Assembly: GCA_000768855.1 (NCBI GenBank)
Contig: JRAN01000072.1
Location: 13,617-77,572, forward strand
Reading direction: 5' to 3'
From: Porphyromonadaceae bacterium COT-184 OH4590
GTDB taxonomy: Bacteria > Bacteroidota > Bacteroidia > Bacteroidales > Paludibacteraceae
Length of the DNA: 63,956 nt
A program made the translations under genes and the position numbers. Of the stretch, positions 50,679 through 61,517 are shown in pieces; within the stretch, counting starts at the first letter, position 1, and each line of letters opens with the position of its first letter. The notes beneath the pieces are model-generated. The model did not search any database and was not told where the DNA came from. It saw only the letters and a list, made by a program, of their open reading frames with translations.

Positions 50679-53663
50679 ATGAACCATTTGATTGACAAAA
50701 AGGGTATTTATAGGCATGAACGATTTGCTAGGGAGTTGGTCGAGGGCTATTTTAATATCGACAATCGCACCGATGAGCAAATATTGGAGCAGACCGCAGC
50801 GTTGGCTTCGGCTATTCGTTATTACAACGAACAAAATAATGTAGATGGCAATTGGGAAGCCTTTTTCGAAGATATTTACAACTTTGCGACCAAACAAATT
50901 GATCATAAGGCTATTGGCGAGAAGTCGCAAAATGCCTCAATGCCTCCGCATTTAGCTCTCTATTTTGCCTTTATTCACGTCTTTAATATCGCCAAAGATG
51001 AATTAAATCGCTTTACTCGCCGTCATTTGGACTATTATTACAACAATATTCTAAAATTTGCACACAAACAAGAAATTGCCGATAAGGTTCATCTATTTTT
51101 GGAGTTAAATAAAAAAGAGAAAAAAGCGACTATTGCCAAAGGTACGCTTTTCGACGGAGGTATCGACAGCAAGGGCAAAAAACGCCTCTACGCCTCCGAT
51201 TTCGACGCTACAGTAAACAAATCGGCTATCGGCAAAATCAAAACTCTTACCACACAAAAAAACGGAAATACATTCACTTTTACCAAACGAGACGAGTGTC
51301 ATGTTACCGATATTGGCATTGCTATTGCCTCTCCAATGTTCTATCTAAAAGATGGAAAGCGTACCATAACACTTACTTTTACCGAAGCGTATAAACCCTA
51401 TCTGAAATCAATAAAACAGATAGAATATACCACCTCTACCGATTGGCAACGAGTGGAAACAAATAATATCGAAGTCAAAGAAAAAGATAGTTATCAATTT
51501 ATTATAATGTTAGATTACGGGTTGCCTCCCATGGTTGGCTACAATGAAGCTGTCCATAATCTGCAACTCAAGACAAATAATCCGATTATAAGATTGCTAT
51601 TTTCCGAAGGATTTAGTGGGGAAAAAGATAAAGATTATAAGGTTGAAAATGATGTAAATGAAGATAACAAAACTCCAATTAAAACTATAGTTGTAGATGT
51701 CGAAGGCTCAAAAGACATACTGCTCTACAACGACTACGGCAAAATTAATGGTGAACTGCCTTTTATGCCTTATGGAGGAATACCGGTTGTTGACAAATCG
51801 CAGTTTATAGTAGGTAATAACAAGATATTCAATAAGTTTTTAGAACGCGTCTCTTTTAACATTGATTGGAAAGGAATGCCAAGCAATTTAGAGATATATT
51901 ATGCAACCTACAAAGATGCTTTTGGACAACTAACCGAACAGCAAAAAGAATTGTATCAATCGTTTGATATTTACGGTTTTGATAAAATAAGTGATATTAA
52001 TTTCTTCGGAAAATGTACAATATTAAGTTTGGGTAAGTGGGATGATAAAGCAATTGAGATAAATAATAACGAAATTCAAATTAAGAAAGATGGTTTCAGA
52101 ACAATAAACGAGGAAGACACAGAATATTCGCACCAAACCAAAAGCGGCTTTATCAAGTTTGTTGTGTCCACAGATTTTGGACACTCCATATACAGCACCT
52201 TGCTTAGTAATGCGATGATGCACAATGCTTTTATGGAACAAAAAAAAATACTCAACATGTCAGCAGGCAAACCCACAACAGATATAAAACTACTATCCAT
52301 ACCCCAAAAGCCATATACTCCAGAGATACAGAGTCTATCTATCAATTATAAAGCAACTACGGAATTTAACTTAAACGAACATCAGCTCTTTTCGATACAC
52401 CCTTTTAGTAATTTCGAGATAACCGAAAGGCAGAGTTTTTATTTGCCTCTCTTAACTCCAATAGACTACCCTAAGCGTAGCAAAACCAGCTCCGAAAGCA
52501 TATTCGAAAAGTGTTTTTACATCACTCTTAGCAATATAGATAGCGAGGGGGAGGTAAATATCTATTTCGACATCTGCAACCCAAACACCTACAACAACAA
52601 ACATACATATAGTTGGCACTATTTTTCGGAATATCGCTGGATAGAGATGAACAACAATAGGATAATACGCGATACCACCGACGGGTTCAACAAGTCGGGC
52701 ATTATCACTTTTGTGGTGCCACAGGCGGCAATCGATGGAGAGCAGGTCTGTTTGCGACTCACGGCAGAAGCTACTCAAACCGAACTTCTACCCGAAATCT
52801 TGAACGCCCGTACCAATTGCCTGACAGCTACTTTTGTCGACAGCAACAACGACCTATCGCACCTCCGACAAGGGTTGCCTCAATCGACCATTACCAAATT
52901 GGTAGAGAGCAAAGCCCAAATAAAGAGCATAGAGCAGCCATATCCGTCGTTTGGTGGCAAAGAAGCCGAGAGCGATACCGATTTTTATGCCCGTATCAGC
53001 GAACAATTAAGGCACAAAAACAGAGCCTCCTCCACATGGGACTACGAGCGACTGGTTCTTGAAGCCTTTCCACAAGTCGCATTTGCCTTATGCCTTGCCC
53101 ATAGCAATATGTCCGGCGAAAAAGTGGCTTTTTCGCCCGGCGACGTACTGCTCTTGGTAAGCCCCGACACAAGTCTGTTGCCCCAAACCAAAAAGCTTGA
53201 GCCAAAACTACCTACCGCTATGCTCAACGAAATAAAAGGGTTTTTCAATCATATAAGCTCTCCACACTCAAACATTTGTGTGTCTAACTTCCGTTATAAG
53301 CCCATTCGTGTTGTGTGCAATGTGCAGCTAACTAAGGGGTTGTCCGACTACAGTTTCTATCGCGACAAGCTCAATACAGACCTTATCCGCTTCATCTCGC
53401 CCTGGGTAGATACAAACATTTCGGATTATGGCAATAATATGATTTATCGGTCGAAAAACGTTGCCGATATATACTTTTTTCTCGAAAATTTAGAGTACAT
53501 CGACTATGTAGTTTCGTGCAAGATAGAGGGTCTCTATGCCGACGGCGAGCTCGAACAAACCTACACTATAGCGGATGAAACCATATTGAAAGAGAGTTAT
53601 GAGATTTTTACATCTGTTGATAACCATACTATTACTATTAACGAAAATGGAAAGCAAATTTGA
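50679..53663 (+). CDS. Baseplate J-like protein 1 (Pvc11-like)
   Basis: 994 residues. The N-terminal half is divergent and carries a long insertion; the C-terminal half is typical of baseplate J: PSFGGKEAESDTDFYARISE, LRHKNRASSTWDYERLVLEA, FPQVAFALCLAHSNMSGEKV and FNHISSPHSNICVSNFRYKP. The last 17 bp overlap the start of the next gene. It is the inner part of the wedge together with gp25. In Photorhabdus the homologue is Pvc11. Confidence 0.88.
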   Translation: MNHLIDKKGIYRHERFARELVEGYFNIDNRTDEQILEQTAALASAIRYYNEQNNVDGNWEAFFEDIYNFATKQIDHKAIGEKSQNASMPPHLALYFAFIHVFNIAKDELNRFTRRHLDYYYNNILKFAHKQEIADKVHLFLELNKKEKKATIAKGTLFDGGIDSKGKKRLYASDFDATVNKSAIGKIKTLTTQKNGNTFTFTKRDECHVTDIGIAIASPMFYLKDGKRTITLTFTEAYKPYLKSIKQIEYTTSTDWQRVETNNIEVKEKDSYQFIIMLDYGLPPMVGYNEAVHNLQLKTNNPIIRLLFSEGFSGEKDKDYKVENDVNEDNKTPIKTIVVDVEGSKDILLYNDYGKINGELPFMPYGGIPVVDKSQFIVGNNKIFNKFLERVSFNIDWKGMPSNLEIYYATYKDAFGQLTEQQKELYQSFDIYGFDKISDINFFGKCTILSLGKWDDKAIEINNNEIQIKKDGFRTINEEDTEYSHQTKSGFIKFVVSTDFGHSIYSTLLSNAMMHNAFMEQKKILNMSAGKPTTDIKLLSIPQKPYTPEIQSLSINYKATTEFNLNEHQLFSIHPFSNFEITERQSFYLPLLTPIDYPKRSKTSSESIFEKCFYITLSNIDSEGEVNIYFDICNPNTYNNKHTYSWHYFSEYRWIEMNNNRIIRDTTDGFNKSGIITFVVPQAAIDGEQVCLRLTAEATQTELLPEILNARTNCLTATFVDSNNDLSHLRQGLPQSTITKLVESKAQIKSIEQPYPSFGGKEAESDTDFYARISEQLRHKNRASSTWDYERLVLEAFPQVAFALCLAHSNMSGEKVAFSPGDVLLLVSPDTSLLPQTKKLEPKLPTAMLNEIKGFFNHISSPHSNICVSNFRYKPIRVVCNVQLTKGLSDYSFYRDKLNTDLIRFISPWVDTNISDYGNNMIYRSKNVADIYFFLENLEYIDYVVSCKIEGLYADGELEQTYTIADETILKESYEIFTSVDNHTITINENGKQI

Positions 53664-56013
53664 AAATAACAATAATCGTCCCGTATTAGACCCCGATGCT
53701 CTTAGAGCAGCCGGGTTGGAACGGATACGACAGCTCAGTGGCAATATCTGGAGCGACCACAATGCAACCGACCCTGGTATAACTATGCTAGAGGCTGTTA
53801 GCTTCAGCATATTAGACCTCGGATATCGCACCACCTTCGATATTCGCGATTTGCTTACCGAGCCCAATAAGTCTAATCCAAGTTACGAATATTCGTTTCA
53901 CGAACCGTACTCCATACTACCCTCAGCCCCACTCACCATAAACGACTATCGTAAGCTGATACTCGAAAATATCGAAGGTATTAAAAACGTATGGTTGAAA
54001 GATACCAAAAAAAAAATAATTGTTCCGGAAGCGATAGTAAAAGCATACAATATCGAAAAAACAATAGAGGTAAAAGGGTTTTACGATGTATTTATAGATG
54101 TCAATAGTGTAGATAATGCAGAAAAGATAGTAAATGAGGTATTGAACTTACTACATAAAAATCGTAATATATGCGAAGATTTTAACACCATTGACGAAAA
54201 CAAAATCCTTAAACATTTGCCTGTCGGCATTGAAGCCGATATAGAGGTAAATCCCGATGAGAACTATTCTCTTATATTAGAACAAATTTCGGAGGCTCTA
54301 TCGACCTATATTTCGCCCGACCTGCGGCTCTACACCTTAGAAGATATGTTATCGAAAGGCAAATCGGTAGCAGATATTTTTACCGGACCATTCCCCAAAA
54401 ACGGCTATGTCGATATAGAGGAGATGGAAGATTTCGATAGTGTCAAAACTCTTTATGTATCCGATATTATCAAACTAATAATGCAGATTAAGGGTGTTGT
54501 AAGCGTCCGCTCTATGCGGTTTGTGGTAGGAGGCGATGATTGGAAAAAAGTACACATTGATAAAGATAATTACCAAATAACAATAAATGAGAGTGACAAA
54601 TATGTATTCCGTTTTGACGAGATAAAAGACAAACCGAACCTCAATAAAATAAACTTTTTGCTAAACAATTACCGTTTTAATGTAAAAATAACAAAAGGCG
54701 AAACATCGAAAACGGAAGATAAGGTCAAAGAGTCAGATTATAAACTTAAAGAGTCTCAATATCGGTTTGAGAAAGATAACGCCACCAATCGCGACCTTGA
54801 TAGATATTATACTGTTCAGAACGATTTTCCGTCTGTTTATCTTGTTGGTACAGAGAATATTGCCAGAAGCGAAACCGACCTTCGCAAGGCTCAACGCCTG
54901 CAAATGAAAGGCTATCTTACATTTTTCGATCAGCTATTCGCCGACTTCCTGACACGGCTCAATAGTGCAAAAAAAATATTGTCGTGGGACACAGTTGACA
55001 AGCTCGAAGATTGGGAAACACGTCAAAAAAGCTATCTGCAACGCATATTGACCGATTACGACATCGACGATTTTCACTCTATTGTAGACGAAAAAGGCTA
55101 TGCCGACTATTTCAACAATAGCAAGGTGTTTAACATTAATTCTGAACTCGACAATCAGAACCGGGCTCTGAATCATTTGCTGGCTCGTTTTGGTGAAAGT
55201 TTTGTCAATTTCTCTATTTTGCAATATATAGCCAATACCGGTGATACGATAGACGACGAAAGCAAATTCCGACTTATAAAAAACAAATCGATGATGCTCA
55301 AGATGTTGCCTACACTCGGTTACCGACGCACTATGGCCATCGACTATCGGTCGGAACTCTCGGTAAGCCCCCAACCTATTAGCAATATGTGGTACGACTA
55401 CGGCAACTACTACGCCATTGAGCAGAAACTATACATAAAGTTGGGTATAAATGATTATAGTCCTCTAAAAAAACTACATCCGAAAGTTGCAAAAAGAGCT
55501 GAGGATAATGGAGGAATAACCCTTTTTGAAGATAATAGGGCGACTACATATACCGAAACATTCGGCTTGCATATATATGAACACAACCTGCTAATACACA
55601 GCGACATAAGTGAAGGAAACTTCTTACGCCAATACACAGACGACAGCAAAACCAAATATTCAAACGACCCATACTCAATGAAAGTAACAGTAGTATTGCC
55701 GGGTTGGCTCAATATCGTTCAAAATCATCAGTTTAGAGAAATTATAGAGAATGCCATAAAAGAGGAACTGCCGGCTCATATAGCCGTAAAAATTTGCTGG
55801 ATTGATCCGATGCAAATGCTCAACTTAGAGCAACAATACGACATTTTCATTCAGAGTTTACGGAATAAGGACGATAATGATGCTGCCTTATCTAACTTTG
55901 TGGGCACTCTGTCAAGACTTAAAAATATATACCAAGAGGCAAACTTAGACAAAGAAACTCTATTAGGATATACAACACTTGTAACAGAGCAATATAAATG
56001 GAAAATAAATTAA
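53647..56013 (+). CDS. Baseplate J-like protein 2 (Pvc12-like)
   Basis: 788 residues from ATG at 53647. LDPDALRAAGLERIRQLSGN, IWSDHNATDPGITMLEAVSF and SILDLGYRTTFDIRDLLTEP are the typical N-terminus of the second eCIS baseplate wedge protein. A linear region with KGYLTFFDQLFADFLTRLN, ARFGESFVNFSILQ and TVVLPGWLNIVQNHQFREII is also conserved. It forms the peripheral part of the wedge. It overlaps the previous gene and ends 15 nt before the next. Confidence 0.85.
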   Translation: MESKFENNNNRPVLDPDALRAAGLERIRQLSGNIWSDHNATDPGITMLEAVSFSILDLGYRTTFDIRDLLTEPNKSNPSYEYSFHEPYSILPSAPLTINDYRKLILENIEGIKNVWLKDTKKKIIVPEAIVKAYNIEKTIEVKGFYDVFIDVNSVDNAEKIVNEVLNLLHKNRNICEDFNTIDENKILKHLPVGIEADIEVNPDENYSLILEQISEALSTYISPDLRLYTLEDMLSKGKSVADIFTGPFPKNGYVDIEEMEDFDSVKTLYVSDIIKLIMQIKGVVSVRSMRFVVGGDDWKKVHIDKDNYQITINESDKYVFRFDEIKDKPNLNKINFLLNNYRFNVKITKGETSKTEDKVKESDYKLKESQYRFEKDNATNRDLDRYYTVQNDFPSVYLVGTENIARSETDLRKAQRLQMKGYLTFFDQLFADFLTRLNSAKKILSWDTVDKLEDWETRQKSYLQRILTDYDIDDFHSIVDEKGYADYFNNSKVFNINSELDNQNRALNHLLARFGESFVNFSILQYIANTGDTIDDESKFRLIKNKSMMLKMLPTLGYRRTMAIDYRSELSVSPQPISNMWYDYGNYYAIEQKLYIKLGINDYSPLKKLHPKVAKRAEDNGGITLFEDNRATTYTETFGLHIYEHNLLIHSDISEGNFLRQYTDDSKTKYSNDPYSMKVTVVLPGWLNIVQNHQFREIIENAIKEELPAHIAVKICWIDPMQMLNLEQQYDIFIQSLRNKDDNDAALSNFVGTLSRLKNIYQEANLDKETLLGYTTLVTEQYKWKIN

Positions 56014-56028
56014 AAAAACAATATAGCC

Positions 56029-58017
56029 ATGGGAAAAGAAACAATAAAAAACAGATACCCCATCTACAATGAAGGCAAATTATTAACAAGCTCCAATCTC
56101 AATGATTCGTTTGATTTTTTGCACTCTCATCTTAAGTTCACACGGAAATTATTATTTGGGCAAGGAATTGTTCGTGGGTTGGAGTACAGCTATGACTCTA
56201 AAGAAGGGACAATAACCATATATGAAGGAACGGCTATTACCGAGCAGGGGTCAATGATTGAAATTACTAAACCCGGAACATATTATTGCTATGAAACAAC
56301 TAATTTACAACACATTAAAGACAAGAGAATAGAGTATGTATTATTTGAAAAGGATAAGGAAGTCAATGCCGAACGCAAAGACATAAGTCAGATAGAAGGA
56401 ATAGACAACTACTTTTTAGGTTTGCTCTTGTATTACAATAAAACAGAAGGAATTCTTTGCTCCGATCAATCTTGCATAGTCGAAAACGATGAGGTCAAAA
56501 TCGAAATTATCCCGTTTCTAACCCAAAAACCGTATATAAATGAGATACTCAATCCAACAGAAGTAACTCTTATTCCCGAAATAGAAGCTCCTGTATTTAA
56601 AAACATTACAAATTACAACATACTTCCGGTTTTTTTGCGAAAAGTAACCAATCTTTTTCACGAAAAGATAGCATCTATAGCCAAAGGACTTGAAAACATT
56701 AATAAGTCTAAAGGAATTAAAGAAATTAATGAAATCATATCATTAGGAACAAGTGATATTTTTGGTAGAGTAATAGATTTAATCAAAAAAATAGAGTTTG
56801 ACAATCGGGATATTCCTACATATCTATCTTTTACAGATGATATTATCGAAGCTGTAAATGAATTTGTAGTGTCATGCAATAGGTTTTTATATAGATACCG
56901 TATAAATGCAGGTACTAAATTTGAAGAGACGGTTATTTTAGGAAAAATACAAACTATCGACGATTCACGCAGTACACTCAAAGAGACATACCAAGACTTT
57001 GGAAAAATCAGCCATCAAAATATTATTGTAAGGCTGTACAAAAGAATTGGACTTATGGTGGACTGTTTTGTTGATTTTACAAAAAACAAAATAAAACCTG
57101 ACAAACTGATAATCCTTCCCTCCTCAAGCAAGTTCAAACTCGGAGAAAGGTCTATCCCATTCTATTATACCCAAAGTGCATATTTCACCAATGCACTAAT
57201 AGAATATTGGGATGCTCACAACGAACAACATACGCAAAGTCAATCGTTATATTCTACCGATATTAATAATAAACTCAATAAGTCTGATTTCAGAAATGCA
57301 GACATCTACAAACTGAGCGGATATGGAAATACAAATATAGTAGAAGAGTTGACAGACCAAATATATAACTACAACCTGCCAACATTTGTCATTCAACAAG
57401 AAATATATGGCGATACTCTCTCTTTTTTCTTGGAAGAATATAAAGCGATGGATCAGAACAATACCTTATCCAATAAGAATATTGAAGAGACCATTTCATT
57501 TATAAGATTTCAAGAAGGTATCCTCCCGGCAGATGAAAATAAACTAAAGAGAATCTTGGAGAAAATACTCAAAGACCACTATGAATCGTACTATATTGAT
57601 AAGGCTGCTGAAATATTGGGCGTTATAACGAAAGAAAGTGAAATAGAAGAAATTTGGCAATCCATTTACATTGCAATTCAAGACAGTAAAAAACGGGAAA
57701 CCAACACATTAGAAGAATATCATAGAAAGCTCTTGGCTTTTATTATGATTGCCATTCTCTACCATCGCATCGGCTCCAAAGAGTTTAAGCCATACAATAC
57801 TCTAGGAATTGATTACATCGGAGGTGTCGAAAAAAAGGATATCTTGCTGATGATTACCCATCACAACCAAACCCTGTTGTGTTTAAATATGCCATACACC
57901 TACTATCTCATCAATCAAGAAAACTATAAAGACAAAATCATAAACATTAAAAGAGAAGTTAACGATGATTTGAAGAATGCCTTTAATCCGGAAAACTTTC
58001 CGGAAGCGAAACCCTAA
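56029..58017 (+). CDS. eCIS-associated protein of the baseplate periphery, function not known
   Basis: 662 residues. The start (RYPIYNEGKLLTSSNLNDSF, LLFGQGIVRGLEYSYDSKEG, TITIYEGTAITEQGSMIEIT) is a beta-rich domain that I remember as common right after the baseplate genes in Bacteroidota eCIS loci (usual wording GIGIVCGL). The remaining 500 residues are mostly helical with no named domain. Position suggests it links fibres or accessory proteins to the baseplate; that is inference. It has no signal peptide. Confidence 0.6.
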   Translation: MGKETIKNRYPIYNEGKLLTSSNLNDSFDFLHSHLKFTRKLLFGQGIVRGLEYSYDSKEGTITIYEGTAITEQGSMIEITKPGTYYCYETTNLQHIKDKRIEYVLFEKDKEVNAERKDISQIEGIDNYFLGLLLYYNKTEGILCSDQSCIVENDEVKIEIIPFLTQKPYINEILNPTEVTLIPEIEAPVFKNITNYNILPVFLRKVTNLFHEKIASIAKGLENINKSKGIKEINEIISLGTSDIFGRVIDLIKKIEFDNRDIPTYLSFTDDIIEAVNEFVVSCNRFLYRYRINAGTKFEETVILGKIQTIDDSRSTLKETYQDFGKISHQNIIVRLYKRIGLMVDCFVDFTKNKIKPDKLIILPSSSKFKLGERSIPFYYTQSAYFTNALIEYWDAHNEQHTQSQSLYSTDINNKLNKSDFRNADIYKLSGYGNTNIVEELTDQIYNYNLPTFVIQQEIYGDTLSFFLEEYKAMDQNNTLSNKNIEETISFIRFQEGILPADENKLKRILEKILKDHYESYYIDKAAEILGVITKESEIEEIWQSIYIAIQDSKKRETNTLEEYHRKLLAFIMIAILYHRIGSKEFKPYNTLGIDYIGGVEKKDILLMITHHNQTLLCLNMPYTYYLINQENYKDKIINIKREVNDDLKNAFNPENFPEAKP

Positions 58018-58132
58018 GAGACACACAATAATTACGGATTCTTTGACATTTACATGCTACATTACGGAAGAAACAAAAAACACACAGCCAACTACCTGAG
58101 AGAACACCGAAAAATCACTTTCGGCAAAAGGT

Positions 58133-58516
58133 ATGGATATGGTTAACAATTTGCCTGTTCTGATTTTTAAAGACCAAACTCCGGAAGAGGCACAAAGGAT
58201 AAGTTTTATTCTTAATGAAAGGCTTAAGTCAACAATTTTAATTACTCCGTCAGGGAAAATAAACATTAACACTAATGGTAAACTTGATTTCAGAAACAAA
58301 GAGTTTGATGTCGAAGTAAGCTATTTCGAAGATGAACCGCAAAAAGTTATGGAATATTTAAAAAAAATAGCTCTTTCCGATATAATTGAAAGAGTGATAG
58401 ATGCCAATGGCAAAGAAACGATTCGGATAAAAAAAGTAAAAACAACAAAATTCATTAACCAACTTGATACGCTTAAGCGAATGGATGCGATTTTTAAGTG
58501 TGTTACCATACAATAA
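58133..58516 (+). CDS. Small eCIS-locus protein of unknown function
   Basis: 127 residues, mixed alpha/beta and basic at the end, beginning MDMVNNLPVLIFKDQTPEE. No family is recognised. It contains SFILNERLKSTILITPSGKI and then EYLKKIALSDIIERVIDANG. A second ATG two codons later is possible. It lies between the baseplate-periphery protein and the leucine-rich protein, 22 nt before the latter, so it could be a chaperone or adaptor for it; there is no direct evidence. Confidence 0.55.
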   Translation: MDMVNNLPVLIFKDQTPEEAQRISFILNERLKSTILITPSGKININTNGKLDFRNKEFDVEVSYFEDEPQKVMEYLKKIALSDIIERVIDANGKETIRIKKVKTTKFINQLDTLKRMDAIFKCVTIQ

Positions 58517-58537
58517 ACATTTTAAAGTTAAGTAAAA

Positions 58538-61468
58538 ATGGAAGCGAAAACAGATAATACCGGTACAGTAGTTTATAATAAAAACTATAAAGGAGAAATA
58601 ACAATCCCTAACAACAAAAAAATAAACAAAATAGGAAAAGACGCCTTCTTAAATTGCAAAGAGGTTACGAAAATAACTATGGGAAACAATATAACAATTA
58701 TAGAAGACTCTGCATTTGAAGGCTGTGAAAATTTGCAGCATATACAGCTTTCCGAAAAGCTCGAATCAATTGGGAAATTTGCCTTTTTTAACTGCAAAAA
58801 TGTAAAAAAGATTACGTTAAGCAAGAGTATTGAGTCAATAGGGCGTTCGGCTTTTCAGAATTGTAAAAAGCTAAAGGATATAGAAATATTTCGTGGGCTA
58901 AAAACAATAGCCGCATGGACTTTTGCGGGCTGTGAACAGCTCGAAACAGTAATCATTCCCAATGGAGTAAAAAAGATAGATCATCAGGCATTTGCCAATT
59001 GCCACAAATTAACAAAAATAGAAACCATGTCAAGTGAAAGCACACTGGGGTACGAGGTTTTCTATTCGGTAAATAAAGGACAATGTAGTGTTACGGTTCC
59101 TCTGTTTTGCAAAAGCAGATACGAGGAAGAGGACCAATGGAAAGGGTTCCGAATAAAAGAGTTCGATTATTTTTCGGTGGACGGCATAAGATATAAGATA
59201 AAAGAGAATGCCGACTCTCAAAAATTGATTGTAACTCAAAACAAAGATTACGTAGGAGGGGTACAGATAAAAAACGAAGTAGATTTTATGGGGGAAAGAT
59301 ACAACGTTACAGCGATAGAAGAAGAAGCATTCAAGGGCAACAAAGAGCTTACATACGTTTATATACCCCAAAATATTGAACAAATCGGCAGTAGTGCATT
59401 TGCTCTTTGCGAAAATCTCAAATACTTTTTGAGTGATAAGGCTGCCGGATACCACTTTAAGGTAGACAATGAGGTATTATATGACAAAAACAAAGAGATA
59501 TTATTAGCATATCCGGCAGCGAAGATAGAGGACAAAAAGTCATTCACTATTCCGGCAACGGTAAAACAAATAGCCAACTTTGCATTCTCCTCTTTCCGAT
59601 ATTTGGAGAGAATTACGTTTACGAATGAAGTAGAATTTATGGGTGAGAATATATTTCAAGGAGCAAATGTAAGGGATTGCTACGCTTTTATCCCCAAAAA
59701 TGCAAGTAGCAAATTTATAGAATATCTTCACAAGTGGAATTTCAAAAACATAATAGCCTCCGAATACTTTATACACAAAGGAATTAACTACAGAATCCTT
59801 TCGGAAATCGAAAGCACAGTAGAGGTCTCTAATAACAAGGACTATATGGGAGAAGTTGAGATACCCGAGACCATAGAATATGCCGGAGTTACATATACTG
59901 TAATAGGTGTGGGAGACAGGGCATTTGATTGCAATAATAAAATTACATCTGTAAAGCTTCCAAATAGTATCAATAATATTGGAAATCTTGCTTTTCAGAC
60001 TTTGCGTATTTTTATTAATCTACCATCAAGTTTAGAAGTCGTTGGGTATAGCGCCTTTACATACAATAAATTTACAGATTTAATACTTCCAGTTGGAATA
60101 AAAGAGCTAAGAGGAGCATCTTTCGGGCATACGGAGGTTCAGTCAAAGCGTGCTTTTATCCCTAATACTGTTATAACTATCGATGATAATCCTTTTTACA
60201 GTAGTACTCTCGAAACCATAGAAGTTGCAAGCGACAACCCAAATTTTAAGTCTATTGATGGTGTGTTATTCAACAAAGAGGGCACGAAAATTTTAGTCTA
60301 TCCGGCATACAAATCGGTAAACTCTTATACTATCCCTTCGGGAGTAAAAATAATTGGAAGAAGTTTTTTTGCAAACAACTATAATCTAACAGAGCTATCA
60401 ATACCTGCCTCTGTTACACAATTAGAGCCATTTGCTCTTTGGATTTGTCCATCTTTGCAACAAATCAATATTAAGGCTACCACACCTCCGACTGTTTTAT
60501 ATAAAGGGTTAAATGGAGTAAGCGAGAGTTGTGTAATAAAAGTACCCAAAGGTTGTGTCAACAACTATAAGAAAGCCGAAGGGTGGAAAAAATTCACCAA
60601 AATCATTGATGAAAGTCCGTTTAAATATCCTTATTTCAAACATGAAGGTATAAACTATCATGTAATCGACAATAAAGAAAAAAAGCTTGAAGTACAGTAC
60701 AACTACAAATGTACAATGAAAGAGGTCAATATTCCTGACACTATCAATTTAAATGGAGAGGCTTATACCGTAGAGAAGATAGGACAAAGAGCTTTTTTTA
60801 ACAACAAAGAGATAGAGAGAATAACCCTACCCAATACTATCAAAACAATCGGCTACAAGGCGTTTGGAAGCACTAACTGTATTATTAGCTCTATACCATC
60901 GTCTGTAGAGGTTATCGAATCAAAAGCCTTTTATCGTATCAATGAAAAAAATCAATTTACTATTCCTCAAAACATCAAGTCAATACACCCGAAAGCATTT
61001 CTTTTCTCTAAACTGAAAGGCTTTACGGAACAAACAGGAACCTATTTCCAAGTATTATCAAGTGTATTGATAAACAATAAAGAGTCTCAGGCTCTTTGCT
61101 ATCCATCAACAAAAAATCTTGAAAAATTGCAACTCCCTACCAAAGTTACTAATCTTGGGCGACACGCATTTTACTGTGTTGACAATCTCACCACAATAGT
61201 GATTCCTTCTACAGTTAATTCTATCGAATTTTCGTTTTGGGGAGCCGACAAATTAAAACAATTAGTGATGCTATCGAAACAACCACCTCAATTTATAGGC
61301 AGTAAACACCTCAAAAAGAGGTGCCCTATTATAGTCCCAAAAGGTTGTGTTAATGTATACAAAACCCATCCTCATTGGAGCAGATTTACTAATATAAAGG
61401 AGATTAATGTAAACCTGCCAACCTCAAATATGGCAGGCTATGGAATATCTCGAATAGCCTTGAAGTAA
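58538..61468 (+). CDS. BspA-type leucine-rich repeat protein without a signal peptide
   Basis: 976 residues, nearly all of LRR_5 (BspA-like) repeats of about 23 residues: IGKDAFLNCKEVTKITMGNN, IEDSAFEGCENLQHIQLSEK, IGRSAFQNCKKLKDIEIFRG and many more, in four blocks. Each block is introduced by a short DYxGEVEIPETI-like beta unit and closed by a CxVxVPKGCVNxY motif. BspA-type proteins normally have a signal peptide and sit on the cell surface, where they bind host proteins. This one starts MEAKTDNTGTVVYNKNY, so it stays in the cytoplasm, as expected of an assembled eCIS part. It is a good candidate for the receptor-binding tip or fibre. Confidence 0.85.
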   Translation: MEAKTDNTGTVVYNKNYKGEITIPNNKKINKIGKDAFLNCKEVTKITMGNNITIIEDSAFEGCENLQHIQLSEKLESIGKFAFFNCKNVKKITLSKSIESIGRSAFQNCKKLKDIEIFRGLKTIAAWTFAGCEQLETVIIPNGVKKIDHQAFANCHKLTKIETMSSESTLGYEVFYSVNKGQCSVTVPLFCKSRYEEEDQWKGFRIKEFDYFSVDGIRYKIKENADSQKLIVTQNKDYVGGVQIKNEVDFMGERYNVTAIEEEAFKGNKELTYVYIPQNIEQIGSSAFALCENLKYFLSDKAAGYHFKVDNEVLYDKNKEILLAYPAAKIEDKKSFTIPATVKQIANFAFSSFRYLERITFTNEVEFMGENIFQGANVRDCYAFIPKNASSKFIEYLHKWNFKNIIASEYFIHKGINYRILSEIESTVEVSNNKDYMGEVEIPETIEYAGVTYTVIGVGDRAFDCNNKITSVKLPNSINNIGNLAFQTLRIFINLPSSLEVVGYSAFTYNKFTDLILPVGIKELRGASFGHTEVQSKRAFIPNTVITIDDNPFYSSTLETIEVASDNPNFKSIDGVLFNKEGTKILVYPAYKSVNSYTIPSGVKIIGRSFFANNYNLTELSIPASVTQLEPFALWICPSLQQINIKATTPPTVLYKGLNGVSESCVIKVPKGCVNNYKKAEGWKKFTKIIDESPFKYPYFKHEGINYHVIDNKEKKLEVQYNYKCTMKEVNIPDTINLNGEAYTVEKIGQRAFFNNKEIERITLPNTIKTIGYKAFGSTNCIISSIPSSVEVIESKAFYRINEKNQFTIPQNIKSIHPKAFLFSKLKGFTEQTGTYFQVLSSVLINNKESQALCYPSTKNLEKLQLPTKVTNLGRHAFYCVDNLTTIVIPSTVNSIEFSFWGADKLKQLVMLSKQPPQFIGSKHLKKRCPIIVPKGCVNVYKTHPHWSRFTNIKEINVNLPTSNMAGYGISRIALK

Positions 61469-61517
61469 CTACAAATAAATAAAAGTATAGATATTACTAA
61501 AACAATTATCAAACAAA

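Noticed and set aside
58054-58146. 30-residue basic peptide frame before the small eCIS gene
   Set aside because: It overlaps the next gene, has no ribosome-binding site or known family, and is as short as chance frames.
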